Notes: generated from the sequence alone by a model not told the origin. Shown: positions 7,230 through 16,841, numbered from the stretch's first letter. The stretch: DNA of 64,000 bases from Bacillus sp. 491mf (GCF_900112415.1 NZ_FOLV01000013.1:46591-110590), one strand, 5' to 3'. Made by a program: numbers and translations.

Positions 7230-8684
7230 TTATTTCGTCATTAATTTCAGTGCTGTTTGAAGCTGTAGATCGTTTTCACCAGAACGAATTTTTTCAACAA
7301 CCTTATTTTGGATTGTCTCTGCTGTCTTTTTATCAAGCTTACCCGTTGCATCCATACTGTTTGCATTTTGGAATGCTTTCACAGCTGCTTCTGTTTCTTT
7401 GCTAAAATAGCCATCTCCACGACCCGGCTCATATCCAAGACTCTTTAACATCTCTTGTGCATGTTTCACTTGCTCATCGTTATCATTGTAAGACAACGTT
7501 TTTTCAACTTGAATTGGCGTTGCATGGTAGTAATCAGGCTGTTTCACTTCAACCGTCGGCTCAATTCCTTTTTTATGAATCCAATTGCCTTCAGGCGTTA
7601 ACCATTTAAACATTGTCAGCTTAATATTGCTGCCATCTGTAAATGGTACAGCTTGCTGAACAGTACCTTTTCCAAATGTTTTCTCACCAATAAGAGGATA
7701 GCCTTCTCCTTCTTTTAACGCTCCTGCTAAAATTTCAGAAGCAGAGGCGCTACCTTTATCAACTAATACAGAGATTGGATACATTTTTCTCTCTTTTAAT
7801 GACGTGTAGAACTTTTGCTTCTCGCCATTACGCTGTTCTATTTGAAGCATTGGTTTTTTGTCTGTCATAAGCTCTTTTAAAATATCTTCAACACTTTTTA
7901 AATAGCCGCCTGGATTTCCGCGCACATCAATGACAAGACCTTGTATATTTTTCTTTTCAAGCTCTTTCAACTGATTTTGAAATTCTTTCGCTGTTTTGTC
8001 AGAGAATGATGTAATTTGTATATATCCAATATCCTTTCCATTCTCTTTCTTCACAGAACTAAATACAGTGAAAATCGGAATTTTATCACGCTTAATTTTA
8101 AATGTTAACGGATCAGTAACTCCTGCACGCTTCACTTCAAGCGTAACTGTCGTCCCTTTTTTCCCGCGAATTTTCATGACTGCTTCCTCGCGTGTTAAGT
8201 CTTTCACACCATTTCCATCAACTGTTAAAATTTGATCGTTCGGTTTCAGACCTGCCTTTTCTGCTGGAGAATCTTTGATTGGTGACACAATAATCAATTT
8301 CTCATCCGTTTTATTTACTTCAGCACCAATTCCTTCTAGCTCTGGATCAAGCGATTGCTCAAATTGCTTCGCTGTGGTCTTATCCATGTATGTAGAGTAT
8401 GGATCTTTCAGCGTTGCAAGCATCCCTTGAATAGCTCCTTCCACTAGCTTGTCATCCTTCACATCCTCAACATAACGTGAATCAATTAGTGTATACGCTT
8501 CGCGAATTTTATCCAAATCCGCTTGTTTTACATTGGCCTCTTTCCCTGTAATAGATTGCGCGATGTTAGAGCCACCAAACCAATACATCCCCGCAAACAT
8601 TCCGCCAGCACCAATGAAAAACGCTACAACCATGCCTATAATCGCAACTCTACGTTTCAATGCGGAATTCCCCTTTCCGAACAC
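7230..8684 (-). CDS. ctpB: C-terminal processing serine protease CtpB
   Basis: 484 residues. A signal anchor spans about 12-32. A PDZ domain lies near 105-195 and the S41 protease core near 200-410. A C-terminal peptidoglycan-binding domain covers about 405-470 (VKHAQEMLKSLGY...DGYFSKETEAAVKAFQ, two motifs). The Ser-Lys-Gln catalytic set is visible: Ser314 in GSASASE, Lys339 and Gln343 in FGKGTVQQ. In B. subtilis CtpB cleaves SpoIVFA to trigger pro-sigma-K processing in the mother cell. Gene order with ftsEX and minJ supports the assignment. The start has GGGGAATTCC upstream. Confidence 0.9.
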   Translation of the reverse strand: MFGKGNSALKRRVAIIGMVVAFFIGAGGMFAGMYWFGGSNIAQSITGKEANVKQADLDKIREAYTLIDSRYVEDVKDDKLVEGAIQGMLATLKDPYSTYMDKTTAKQFEQSLDPELEGIGAEVNKTDEKLIIVSPIKDSPAEKAGLKPNDQILTVDGNGVKDLTREEAVMKIRGKKGTTVTLEVKRAGVTDPLTFKIKRDKIPIFTVFSSVKKENGKDIGYIQITSFSDKTAKEFQNQLKELEKKNIQGLVIDVRGNPGGYLKSVEDILKELMTDKKPMLQIEQRNGEKQKFYTSLKERKMYPISVLVDKGSASASEILAGALKEGEGYPLIGEKTFGKGTVQQAVPFTDGSNIKLTMFKWLTPEGNWIHKKGIEPTVEVKQPDYYHATPIQVEKTLSYNDNDEQVKHAQEMLKSLGYEPGRGDGYFSKETEAAVKAFQNANSMDATGKLDKKTAETIQNKVVEKIRSGENDLQLQTALKLMTK

Positions 8685-8696
8685 ACAATGGTGTAT

Positions 8697-8727
8697 GAAA
8701 AGGCATCACACACTGTGCGATGCCTTT
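8697..8727 (-). terminator. Terminator between ftsX and ctpB
   Basis: AAAGGCATC (8699-8707) and GATGCCTTT (8719-8727), extended by CACA/TGTG inside, with CCTTTTCAT following on the minus strand. Confidence 0.7.
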
Positions 8728-8783
8728 AACTATTTCTACTATATGATAAGCTTGTACGAAATATGTTTGCAACTTTTTACACT

Positions 8784-9677
8784 TTAAATTTTTAGGAAAC
8801 GACGGATTGACATAACGCTTCCCCACATACCGATTAATGCACCGATTAGCATTAACAAGCCAGATAGCTCGAAAACGAACGGGCTATATGGAAGTAATTC
8901 AAAGATTGTTCCTGCAAATTTCTCATTAAACACAGATTGAAGCGAATTATATGAAATCAAAATCATAATAATTGGAATGATTGAACCTAGTACACCTAGG
9001 AATAATCCTTCTAACAAGAATGGCCAACGAATAAACCAGTTTGTTGCCCCAACAAGTTTCATAATTTCAATTTCAGTGCTTCGTGCATAGATTGTAATTT
9101 TAATTGTATTAGAGATTAAGAACATCGCTGTGAATAATAGACCAGCAATTAAGATAATCCCAATATTACGGCCAGTTTTTACTGTATCAAATAATTTTTC
9201 TACTTCACCTTGTCCGTATTGTACTTTATTTACAAATTGCATTTTTGCAATTTTCTTTGCAATAACAGCTGTATCAGTTGGTTCTGTCGCCTTTACAACA
9301 TATACATCTTTTAACGGGTTATCTTGCTCAAATAGCTCAAATGATTTCCCGCTATCGCCTAAACTCTTAATCAATTTTTTTAGTTCTGCGTCTTTAGAAG
9401 AATATTTAACAGAATCGACTTTCGAAATCTTAGAAATATCCTCTTTTAATTTCTTTTGATCTTCTTTCTTAGCTGCTGGATCAATATGCACACGAATTTC
9501 TACATCTTGCTCTACTTTCGTCGCAACATGGTTCATATTCATAATCGCTGTTAAAAAGACACCTACAAGTAATAATGTAACTGTTACTGCACTTACAGAG
9601 GCAAATGTCATCCATCCGTTACGGGATAAATTTTTGATACCTTCTCGTAAATGGCGACTAAGGGTTTTAGTCTTCAT
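8784..9677 (-). CDS. ftsX: Cell-division ABC-transporter-like membrane protein FtsX
   Basis: 297 residues. A cytoplasmic N-terminus precedes TM1 (about 22-45). An extracellular domain (about 46-165) with VEIRVHIDPAAKKEDQ follows, then three further TM helices after about residue 170. This is the FtsX layout. FtsEX relays energy to peptidoglycan hydrolases, in Bacillus mainly CwlO, and a CwlO-like gene lies 13 kb away in this window. I used the ATG at 9677, which has GAGGGAGG 6 nt upstream; the frame extends 18 codons further. It overlaps the 3' end of ftsE by 11 nt, so they are cotranscribed. Confidence 0.92.
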   Translation of the reverse strand: MKTKTLSRHLREGIKNLSRNGWMTFASVSAVTVTLLLVGVFLTAIMNMNHVATKVEQDVEIRVHIDPAAKKEDQKKLKEDISKISKVDSVKYSSKDAELKKLIKSLGDSGKSFELFEQDNPLKDVYVVKATEPTDTAVIAKKIAKMQFVNKVQYGQGEVEKLFDTVKTGRNIGIILIAGLLFTAMFLISNTIKITIYARSTEIEIMKLVGATNWFIRWPFLLEGLFLGVLGSIIPIIMILISYNSLQSVFNEKFAGTIFELLPYSPFVFELSGLLMLIGALIGMWGSVMSIRRFLKI

Positions 9678-10353
9678 ATCCGTATCCTCCCTCAATCTCG
9701 TCTCGAACAATTTTTCCACCTTCAATTGCAATTACACGATGACGAATTGTATTTACAATATCCGCATTATGCGTCGCCATAACAATCGTTGTACCGCGAT
9801 CATTAATGCGCTTAAAAATACCCATAATATCCATCGCTGTATCCTTATCAAGGTTACCAGTTGGTTCATCGGCAATTACAACTTTCGGACGATTCACGAT
9901 TGCTCTTGCAATTGCAATACGTTGTTGTTCCCCACCAGAAAGCTCACTTGGCAATGCATCAGCACGATCTTCAAGACCTACAAGCTTTAATACTTCCATA
10001 ACGCGCTCACGAATCACGTCTCGATCTTCTTCGATAACTTCTAAAGCAAACGCAACATTCTCATATACATTTAACTTCGGAAGTAACTTGAAATCTTGGA
10101 AAATTACGCCTAGCTGACGACGGAAATATGGTACGTCACGCTCTGGTAAAGATTCAATTACTAAACCATTCACATTAATAGATCCTGTAGTTGGTTTTTC
10201 TTCACGATACATCATTTTAATAAATGTAGATTTCCCGGCTCCACTCGGTCCTACTACATAAACGAATTCGCCTTGCTTAATTTTTACTGTGAGTCCATCC
10301 ACGGCTTTCATGCCATTTGGATACTCCTTATAAACATTCGTCATTGTTATCAT
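9667..10353 (-). CDS. ftsE: Cell-division ATPase FtsE
   Basis: 228 residues of a complete ABC ATPase. Walker A is GPSGAGKST (about 35-43), the Q-loop is FQDFKLLP, the signature is LSGGEQQR and Walker B is VVIADEPTGNLD, with the switch His in THN. The ATGITMTN-type start lies after GGGTGAT. It partners FtsX, whose gene overlaps its 3' end. In B. subtilis FtsEX activates CwlO during elongation and affects entry into sporulation. Confidence 0.95.
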   Translation of the reverse strand: MITMTNVYKEYPNGMKAVDGLTVKIKQGEFVYVVGPSGAGKSTFIKMMYREEKPTTGSINVNGLVIESLPERDVPYFRRQLGVIFQDFKLLPKLNVYENVAFALEVIEEDRDVIRERVMEVLKLVGLEDRADALPSELSGGEQQRIAIARAIVNRPKVVIADEPTGNLDKDTAMDIMGIFKRINDRGTTIVMATHNADIVNTIRHRVIAIEGGKIVRDEIEGGYGYED

Positions 10354-10600
10354 TATTTATCACCCAATACTAATGATTTTTTCGACACTTTTTATTCTTC
10401 GATGTTTAACTATAATTGCTAAAATCTTCGGTCGTTTTCACATTTTTCATTATTTTATCTTCTAAATTATGTAAAACTTTTTCACCAAAATTCTACAAAA
10501 AGGCACTTCGTCCTACATTGTACCATTATTCGGTTTTAAATTTGGATACAAGTTTGTTACAGTTATGTTACACGGTACGAAATATATAACATAACACAAG
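10354..10600. other. Upstream region of ftsE, no gene seen
   Basis: A+T-rich spacer with no frame of note. It should hold the ftsEX promoter on the minus strand, but I could not single out one convincing -35/-10 pair. Confidence 0.4.
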
Positions 10601-10601
10601 C

Positions 10602-10640
10602 AAATAAGACCTTCTGCTGTCGTACAAAGAGGTCTTATTT
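10602..10640 (-). terminator. Hairpin terminator downstream of cccB
   Basis: Perfect 11-bp arms AAATAAGACCT (10602-10612) and AGGTCTTATTT (10630-10640), with T-rich flanks. It lies beyond the family B repeat that follows cccB. Confidence 0.7.
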
Positions 10641-10665
10641 GTTGGCATTTCATGAAGAGATTCTA

Positions 10666-10796
10666 AGTTAGTCGGCTCCCGCGGCTAGAATGCTCGGTGG
10701 CTTCGCGCCTTCCTCCGAGGCACAATACGCCTCTCTGTCAGGAGCTCCATCCCCCTCCCATTCTGAACGAGCCGCTTCCGCTTTTCTTTTTTACTT
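10666..10796. repeat. Repeat family B, copy 1
   Basis: GGCTCCCGCGGCTAGAAT...CGGTGGCTTCGCGCC...GAGGCACAATACGCCTCTCTG, ending in ATTCTGAACGAGCCGC and TTCCGCTTTTCTTTTTTAC. It is clearly richer in G+C than its surroundings. It touches the cccB stop codon. Copies 2 and 3 are at 12.9 and 16.7 kb. Similar blocks are frequent in Bacillaceae intergenic DNA (from memory, not checked). Confidence 0.75.
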
Positions 10797-11120
10797 CTTC
10801 TCAGCTAGCCATTCTGATACTTTTTTCACATCTTCGCCTTGGATTACACCACCTGGCATACTACCGCGACCTTTCGCGATGATTTTTTCAATTTCTTCTT
10901 GGCTATACTTTCCGCCCACTTTTTTTAGCTCTGGCCCTGATAATCCTTGTAGGTCATTACCGTGGCAACCTGCACAACTTTTTTGAAATACTTTTTCAGC
11001 GCTATCACCACTAGCTGCTTGACCAGGGCTAGAAGGTTTGCTTTCTTCTTTTTTTCCACATGCTCCTACCGTAAGGGCTAACGATGCGCCTAATACTATC
11101 GTCAATAATTTCTTCTTCAT
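10791..11120 (-). CDS. cccB: Cytochrome c551-type lipoprotein
   Basis: 109 residues. The lipoprotein signal LTVGAC places the lipidated Cys at 21. A linker rich in Ser/Glu/Lys follows, then a single c-type haem domain with CAGCH (about 49-53) and the Met ligand in GSMPGG. It is an outer-face electron carrier, probably feeding a haem-copper oxidase. The position between ftsE and prfB matches cccB of B. subtilis. The stop codon lies inside the edge of a family B repeat. Confidence 0.9.
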   Translation of the reverse strand: MKKKLLTIVLGASLALTVGACGKKEESKPSSPGQAASGDSAEKVFQKSCAGCHGNDLQGLSGPELKKVGGKYSQEEIEKIIAKGRGSMPGGVIQGEDVKKVSEWLAEKK

Positions 11121-11309
11121 CTATATCGCTCCCCACTATTAATTAATCCCTCAATAGCCATTATAATGATTTCCCTGCGATTTCAAAACTTACCTGCATA
11201 CCCAATATTATCCTAAACGAGGGTCATCTCTTGCGGGCTCAAGGCCTATAGCAATTGTTTCAATTTCGTGAACAAATGATAGGATGCAATAAAATTAATG
11301 TTTTCTATA

Positions 11310-11395
11310 TAATTTCATTACGATTTTTCAACATATAAATCGTCGCTATGCAGGAAAAGGTCCTGACCGCTTCATCCATTTAAATTTTTATGTCG
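11310..11395 (-). repeat. Possible degenerate family A repeat
   Basis: ATAAATCGTCGCTATGCAGGAAAAGGTCCTGACCGC in two blocks resembles the tail of the reverse copies at 19.6 and 24.0 kb (AAAAGGTCTTGACC, AGACCCTGACCGC). The rest is not conserved. Confidence 0.4.
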
Positions 11396-11530
11396 TTCTT
11401 TCAATTTGCATTTATATAGTATAAAGAATCCAAAATGCACTCTATTTTTTGTACTATCACATGCATCATTTTATTATTTTCTACTTTTTACAAAAGAATA
11501 TACAACTTGTATGCTACAACTACACCCACC

Positions 11531-11558
11531 AAAAAGAGAAGTTGTGATGCAACTTCTC
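11531..11558 (-). terminator. Terminator of prfB
   Basis: GAGAAGTTG / CAACTTCTC (11536-11558), followed on the minus strand by CTCTTTTTGG. It lies downstream of the prfB stop codon. Confidence 0.6.
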
Positions 11559-11611
11559 TCCTCTTTCTCACCCTCTAAATAGAAGGTATGCTTCGCATTT
11601 TCTCACGCATG

Positions 11612-11637
11612 TGCCAACGCCTGTTGGCATTTTTTTG
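11612..11637 (+). terminator. Plus-strand terminator facing prfB 3' end
   Basis: TGCCAAC (11612-11618), loop, GTTGGCA (11623-11629), T8. The T-run is only on the plus-strand side, so it ends a plus-strand transcript although no plus-strand gene precedes it. See the candidate small RNA. Confidence 0.75.
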
Positions 11638-11641
11638 TTAT

Positions 11642-12743
11642 TTATGAAATACGGGAACGTAAATATGCATCAATAAACGCATCAATTTCTCCGTCCATAA
11701 CGGCTTGCACATTCCCAACCTCTGTATTTGTGCGATGATCTTTTACAAGAGAATATGGATGGAATACGTATGAACGAATTTGACTTCCCCAGCCAATTTC
11801 TTTTTGCTCACCACGAATTTCATCAAGCTCTGCTTGTTGTTCTTCTAACTTTTGTTGGTACAGTTTCGCTTTCAACATTTTCATTGCATGCTCACGGTTT
11901 TTAATTTGGGAACGCTCAGATTGACATGTTACGACAACATTTGTTGGAGTATGTGTAATACGAACAGCCGAGTCCGTCGTATTAATATGCTGTCCACCCG
12001 CACCACTTGCACGGTACGTATCTATTTTTAAATCCTCTGTACGTATTTCAATTTCAATATCATCGTTAAACTCTGGTACCACTTCACAAGATACGAAAGA
12101 TGTATGACGACGGCCAGATGAATCGAATGGTGAAATACGTACAAGACGATGTACGCCTTTTTCTGCTTTTAAATAACCGTAAGCATTATGCCCTTTAATT
12201 AATAACGTAACACTTTTAATCCCCGCTTCGTCACCAGGAAGATAATCTAACGTTTCTACTTTAAAACCGCGTTTTTCCGCCCAGCGCGTATACATACGAA
12301 GCAGCATAGAACCCCAGTCTTGTGATTCTGTTCCACCTGCACCTGGATGCAACTCTAAAATAGCATTATTCTTGTCGTGTTCTTCATTTAGTAATAATTG
12401 AAGTTCGTATTCGTTCATATCGGCAGATAAAGTTTTCACTTCAGCTTCAAGCTCCGCATGTAATTCTTCATCGTATTCTTCTTTTACAAGTTCATGTGTT
12501 ACTTCTAGATTTTCAAACGTTTCATTAAGCGTGTTAAACTTACCAACCATATCTTTTAAAGCATTCGCTTCATTAATAACTGTTTGTGCACTCTTTTGAT
12601 CATCCCAAAAGCTTGCACCCATCATAATTTCTTCTAGTTCTGCGATTCGCTTTTCTTTTCCAGCGAGGTCAAAGAGACCCCCTAAACGCCGCTAATCTCT
12701 TAGCCATTTTCTCTAGTTCTTGCCTAATTTCTACTAATTCCAT
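11642..12743 (-). CDS. prfB: Peptide chain release factor 2 (programmed +1 frameshift)
   Basis: RF2 recognises UGA/UAA and releases the nascent chain. The gene is in two frames. The first 24 codons from ATG 12743 ([16 protein letters not shown]...) end at CTT-TGA, with TGA at 12669-12671. A +1 slip at CTT TGA C continues as DLAGKEKR... in the second frame. The stimulator AGGGGG (plus CCCCCT, 12678-12683) lies just upstream, so this is the classic autoregulatory recoding site and not a mutation. RF2 hallmarks follow: codon-recognition tripeptide SPF in RISPFDSSG, and the catalytic GGQ in [15 protein letters not shown]. Full product about 366 residues. Confidence 0.95.
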
Positions 12744-12907
12744 TTTTGTCACCTCTATGTAATTACTTCTCTCATACGAAAGAATAATAAAACCTTCACT
12801 ACTTTATCCTAGCAACAAGGCAAACTCTCTCTGCTTTTGCGAGAGAGAGTTCATCTCTTGTTATTATATGAATGTTTATTAAAAATTTCCATTCATGAGA
12901 AAAACAT

Positions 12908-13061
12908 TTTAAACGAGCCGCATACGCTTTTCTTTATTGTCTAGCTCCTGCGGCTAGAATCTCCGGTCGTTTCGCCCCCTCGGACGAGGCAAAAAGCGCC
13001 TCTCTGCCTTTGGCTCCAACGTCCTGCGATTCTGAACGAGCCGCATACGCTTTTCTTTATT
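12908..13061. repeat. Repeat family B, copy 2 (tail duplicated)
   Basis: The block ACGAGCCGCATACGCTTTTC occurs twice (about 12914 and 13036), bracketing GCTCCTGCGGCTAGAATCT...TCGTTTCGCCCCC...AGGCAAAAAGCGCCTCTCTGCC. The outer end is immediately followed by the secA stop codon. Confidence 0.75.
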
Positions 13062-15570
13062 ACTTCCCGATTCCACAGCAGTTTTTGTGTTTTTTCCCGC
13101 TGCCGCATGAGCATAAGTCGTTACGGCCTGTTTGGTCAGCTTTTACGACTGGTTTTTTCTTTGCAAGTTCGTCGCCATCTTTTGGATGAACTGCTTCTCC
13201 TTGCGCTACTTCTTGACGTTCTAAGTTTTGTTCGATTTCCGCCTTCATGATGTAACGAGAAATTTCTTCTTCAATAGAAGCAATCATCGCTTCAAACATC
13301 GCAAAGCCTTCCATTTGATATTCACGAAGTGGATCAATTTGACCGTATGCACGTAAATGAATACCTTCACGTAAGTGATCCATTGCATCGATGTGATCCA
13401 TCCATTTCGAATCTACAACGCGGAATACAACTACCTTTTCAAATTCACGTATTTGTGCTTCTGGCATTTGTACTTCCTTCTCATCGTAGCGTGCTTTCAC
13501 TTTCGCAAAGACGCTATCGATCATTTCTTCTGGCGCTAAGCGGCGTAATTCTTCTTCTTTCACATCACCGTCTTGTAGAAGAGTTGCATTTAAGTACTCA
13601 ACAAGACCAGCAATGTTCCACTCTTCTTCTAATTCCTCTTGCGTATGAAGAGCTACCGTACGCTCTACTGTAGAATGCATCATTCCTTCAATAATGCCGC
13701 GCAGATTTTCTGATTCCATTACGTCTTGACGCTGTTTGTAAATCACTTCACGCTGCTGACGAAGTACATCGTCGTATTGAAGAAGCTGCTTACGCGCATC
13801 GTAGTTATTACCTTCTACTCGTTTTTGTGCAGATTCAACAGCGCGAGATACCATTTTACTTTCGATCGGTTGTGTATCATCCATACCTAAACGATCCATC
13901 ATCGCTTTCATATTATCAGCACCGAAACGACGCATCAGTTCATCTTCCATTGATAGGTAGAACTGTGTCACACCCGGATCTCCTTGACGTCCAGAACGAC
14001 CGCGCAGCTGATTATCGATGCGTCGGCTTTCATGACGCTCTGTACCGATAACTGCTAAACCGCCGACTTCACGTACACCTTCTGCAAGTTTAATATCCGT
14101 ACCACGACCAGCCATGTTTGTCGCGATCGTCACCGAACCTTGATAACCTGCTTCAGCAACAATTTCTGCCTCGCGTGCATGGTTTTTCGCGTTTAAGACA
14201 TTATGACGTACACCTTTTCTCGTTAACATCTTCGAAATTAACTCAGATGTTTCAATTGCCACTGTACCAACTAGAACAGGTTGTCCTTTTTTATGACGCT
14301 CAACAATATCGTTTACAACAGCATTAAATTTTCCTTCCATCGTTTTAAAAATTAAATCCGCACGGTCGTCACGAATAATCGGCTTATTCGTCGGAATCAC
14401 AACAACCTGCATATTATAGATGTTACGGAATTCTTCTTCTTCTGTTTTCGCTGTACCTGTCATTCCAGAAAGCTTCTCATACATACGGAAATAGTTTTGG
14501 AATGTGATTGTCGCAAGTGTCATACTTTCATTTTGAATTTCTACGCCTTCTTTTGCCTCAATCGCTTGATGCAATCCTTCGCTGTAGCGGCGACCTTTCA
14601 TAAGACGACCTGTAAATTGGTCAACGATTACGATTTCGCCTTCTTGTACAACATAATCTGTATCACGGTGCATAACAACGTGAGCACGAAGCGCTTGATT
14701 AATATGGTGAAGAAGCGCTACATGTTTTAAATCAAATAAGTTTTCAATGTGGAACGATTTCTCTGCTTTGTTGATCCCTTCTTCTGTCAACATAACATTT
14801 TTCGTTTTCACATCAAATGTGTATTCTTTTTCATTTGTTAACGTACGCACAAATGCATTCGCAAAAATATATAATTCTGCAGATTTTTGCGCTTGTCCAG
14901 AAATAATTAACGGTGTACGTGCTTCATCGACTAAAATGGAGTCTACCTCATCGATGATGGCATAGTGCAGTGAACGCTGTACACACTGTTCTTTATAAAG
15001 CACCATGTTGTCACGTAAGTAGTCGAATCCAAGCTCATTATTCGTGCTGTACGTAATATCAGCAGCATACGCAACTTGCTTCTCTTCTCGTGACATATGA
15101 TTTAAATTGATACCAACTGTTAAACCAAGGAACTCATGGAGTTGTCCCATTTCACTCGCATCACGCTGTGCTAAATATTCATTGACAGTAACAACGTGAA
15201 CACCTTTTCCTGTAAGAGCATTTAAGTATACTGGTAAAGTAGAAGTTAACGTTTTACCTTCCCCTGTCTTCATCTCAGAGATATTCCCTTCATGCAAGGC
15301 AATACCACCCATTAACTGAACAGGATATGGACGCATACCTAGTACACGTGTTGCCGCTTCACGCACAACAGCAAAAGCTTCTGGTAACAAATCATCTACT
15401 GTTTCACCTTTTGTTAATCGCTCTTTAAACTCTACTGTCTTTCCTTTTAACTGTTCATCTGTCAGTGGTGACATTTGATCTGCTAATGCTTCTATTTTAT
15501 CCACGGTTTTTTGCATACGTTTTACTTGACGTTCATTTGTATCAAACACCTTTTTTAAAATACCGATCAT
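13060..15570 (-). CDS. secA: Preprotein translocase ATPase SecA
   Basis: 836 residues, full length for Firmicute SecA1. NBD1 has Walker A MKTGEGKT (about 100) and the [14 protein letters not shown] helicase segment. NBD2 holds [10 protein letters not shown] and [13 protein letters not shown]. The C-terminal zinc/SecB-type tail has [14 protein letters not shown]. SecA drives polypeptides through SecYEG at the membrane. The ATG lies after GAGGAGCG. Position upstream of prfB and downstream of hpf is the conserved Bacillus order. Confidence 0.97.
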   Translation of the reverse strand: MIGILKKVFDTNERQVKRMQKTVDKIEALADQMSPLTDEQLKGKTVEFKERLTKGETVDDLLPEAFAVVREAATRVLGMRPYPVQLMGGIALHEGNISEMKTGEGKTLTSTLPVYLNALTGKGVHVVTVNEYLAQRDASEMGQLHEFLGLTVGINLNHMSREEKQVAYAADITYSTNNELGFDYLRDNMVLYKEQCVQRSLHYAIIDEVDSILVDEARTPLIISGQAQKSAELYIFANAFVRTLTNEKEYTFDVKTKNVMLTEEGINKAEKSFHIENLFDLKHVALLHHINQALRAHVVMHRDTDYVVQEGEIVIVDQFTGRLMKGRRYSEGLHQAIEAKEGVEIQNESMTLATITFQNYFRMYEKLSGMTGTAKTEEEEFRNIYNMQVVVIPTNKPIIRDDRADLIFKTMEGKFNAVVNDIVERHKKGQPVLVGTVAIETSELISKMLTRKGVRHNVLNAKNHAREAEIVAEAGYQGSVTIATNMAGRGTDIKLAEGVREVGGLAVIGTERHESRRIDNQLRGRSGRQGDPGVTQFYLSMEDELMRRFGADNMKAMMDRLGMDDTQPIESKMVSRAVESAQKRVEGNNYDARKQLLQYDDVLRQQREVIYKQRQDVMESENLRGIIEGMMHSTVERTVALHTQEELEEEWNIAGLVEYLNATLLQDGDVKEEELRRLAPEEMIDSVFAKVKARYDEKEVQMPEAQIREFEKVVVFRVVDSKWMDHIDAMDHLREGIHLRAYGQIDPLREYQMEGFAMFEAMIASIEEEISRYIMKAEIEQNLERQEVAQGEAVHPKDGDELAKKKPVVKADQTGRNDLCSCGSGKKHKNCCGIGK

Positions 15571-15800
15571 GAGAATACGCTCCTCTTTTATTAAAATAAA
15601 ACTTCCATCAGTGTCGTGATTCTTTTCACTGGTTGGTCGTTATAACACTCAATTTCATTTTGTATAAACATCGAATTCTTTCGCCTACTAAAAAAGTATA
15701 AACATACTAACAATTGTAACACTTGTTTTATATGTATGACAACAATCTGCCAAACACGGCTGCAGGAAAGTAAGGAAGAGGTCTGTTCATATGTATATAG
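15571..15800. other. secA upstream region, no gene seen
   Basis: A+T-rich. It holds the minus-strand secA leader. No frame longer than a few codons carries a ribosome site. Confidence 0.4.
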
Positions 15801-15804
15801 AATC

Positions 15805-15834
15805 TAAAAAAACGCAGCCATGACAGCTGCGTTT
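15805..15834 (-). terminator. Terminator of hpf
   Basis: AACGCAGC (15811-15818) and GCTGCGTT (15826-15833). The minus strand continues TTTTTTAG. Confidence 0.85.
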
Positions 15835-15843
15835 TCCATTATA

Positions 15844-16386
15844 TTATTTAGTTTCGATTAAACCATATTTTCCATCTTTACGACCATACACAACATTTGT
15901 TTCATTTGTTTCTGAATTTGTAAAGACGAAGAAATTATGACCTAACATATCCATTTGTAAAATCGCTTCTTCTACATCCATTGGTTTTAAGTCAAATCGT
16001 TTTGTACGAACAAGCTCTAATTCATCTTCAGCAACCTCTTCTTGCGCAGTTGGTTGATCTGGAAGAATCAACATTGCTTTTACAGAGCCTTTCTCACGTA
16101 ACTTACGATTTACTTTTGTTTTATGTTTACGAATTTGTCTTTCCAGTTTATCTACTACTAAATCAATAGCAGCGTACATATCGCTATTTGTTTCTTCAGC
16201 ACGAAGTAATAAATCTGGAAACGGGATTGTTACTTCCACCCTTTGCTTGTCAGAGTATACTTTTAAGTTTACCTTAATTTCTGGAAAAGTATCGAAATAG
16301 CGTTCTAATTTACTTAACTTTTTCTCTACATATTCCTTTAATGCTGGAGTTACTTCAATATTTTCACCGCGAATGTTGAATTTCAT
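15844..16386 (-). CDS. hpf: Long-form ribosome hibernation promoting factor
   Basis: 180 residues. The N-terminal S30AE domain (about 1-100, NIRGENIEVTPALKEYVEKK) sits in the 30S decoding channel. The C-terminal domain (about 125-180, FDLKPMDVEEAILQMDMLGH) drives 70S dimerisation to 100S. This is YvyD/HPF of Bacillus, induced by stress and stationary phase. AGGAGGAG lies 7 nt upstream of the ATG. Further up on the minus strand, AGGAAGG and GTCGAAAA about 12-15 nt apart vaguely resemble a sigma-H promoter; this is weak. Confidence 0.95.
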   Translation of the reverse strand: MKFNIRGENIEVTPALKEYVEKKLSKLERYFDTFPEIKVNLKVYSDKQRVEVTIPFPDLLLRAEETNSDMYAAIDLVVDKLERQIRKHKTKVNRKLREKGSVKAMLILPDQPTAQEEVAEDELELVRTKRFDLKPMDVEEAILQMDMLGHNFFVFTNSETNETNVVYGRKDGKYGLIETK

Positions 16387-16615
16387 AGATGAACTCCTCC
16401 TTTCAAGCCTATGTATAAGGTTTTCGACAAAGGAATCAAAAACCCTTCCTACATTTTAAAAATTTTTGATAAAATTCGATATTTTTTATCGATTTTTGTA
16501 GAAAAGAAAATGTATTATCTTTCCTACTTTTATTTTATCCTATTCACATCTTGTTTACTGTATGTACGTGTGAAGAATCCGTTACAAAATTGCAACAACT
16601 TTTTGACAACTTCTC

Positions 16616-16834
16616 CCGCTATTCGCGGGCAGTAAATACTTCCACCTCAAAATTCGGCGAAAACATTGTCCAGCTCCAGCGGCTAGAATCTCCGGTCGTT
16701 TCGCCCTGCGATTCTGAGCGAGCTGCTTCCGCTTTTCTTAAGAAGTTAGGTGGGAGATAAACTGCCCGTAAAAGCCCGATTGGTTCAACTAATAATCAGT
16801 GGGGATGAAGAACCCCCACTGATTAAAGTTTCAC
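16616..16834 (+). repeat. Repeat family C, copy 2, interrupted by a family B copy
   Basis: It begins CCCGCTATTCGCGGGCAGTAAA, breaks off at CAAAATTCGGCGAAAACA, and resumes with AAGAAGTTAGGTGGGAGATAAACTGCCCGTAAAAGCCCGATTGG in pieces, ending in the hairpin ATCAGTGGGG / CCCCCACTGAT and AAAGTTTCAC. The middle (16672-16741) is family B. Confidence 0.75.
16672..16741. repeat. Repeat family B, copy 3, nested in family C
   Basis: CAGCTCCAGCGGCTAGAATC, CGGTCGTTTCGCCCTGCGATT and GAGCGAGCTGCTTCCGCTTT form the short version of family B. Family C sequence flanks it on both sides, so B inserted into C. Confidence 0.75.
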
Positions 16835-16841
16835 TTTATGA

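Larger units (their letters stand above)
11487..11637 (+). ncRNA. Candidate small RNA between cccB and prfB
   Basis: Plus-strand promoter TTTACA (11487-11492), 17 bp, TATGCT (11510-11515). The predicted transcript runs from about 11522 to 11637. It contains hairpin GAGAAGTTG / CAACTTCTC (11536-11558), then a pyrimidine-rich single-stranded stretch with CTCCTCTTTCTC and CACCCTC, then a terminator TGCCAAC-GCCT-GTTGGCA followed by T8. No coding frame of note lies inside. C-rich unpaired runs are typical of Firmicute trans-acting sRNAs that block ribosome sites. Expression is not proven. Confidence 0.5.

Noticed and set aside
12669-12671. In-frame stop in prfB as a disabling mutation
   Set aside because: It is the conserved recoding stop in CTT-TGA-C with AGGGGG upstream.
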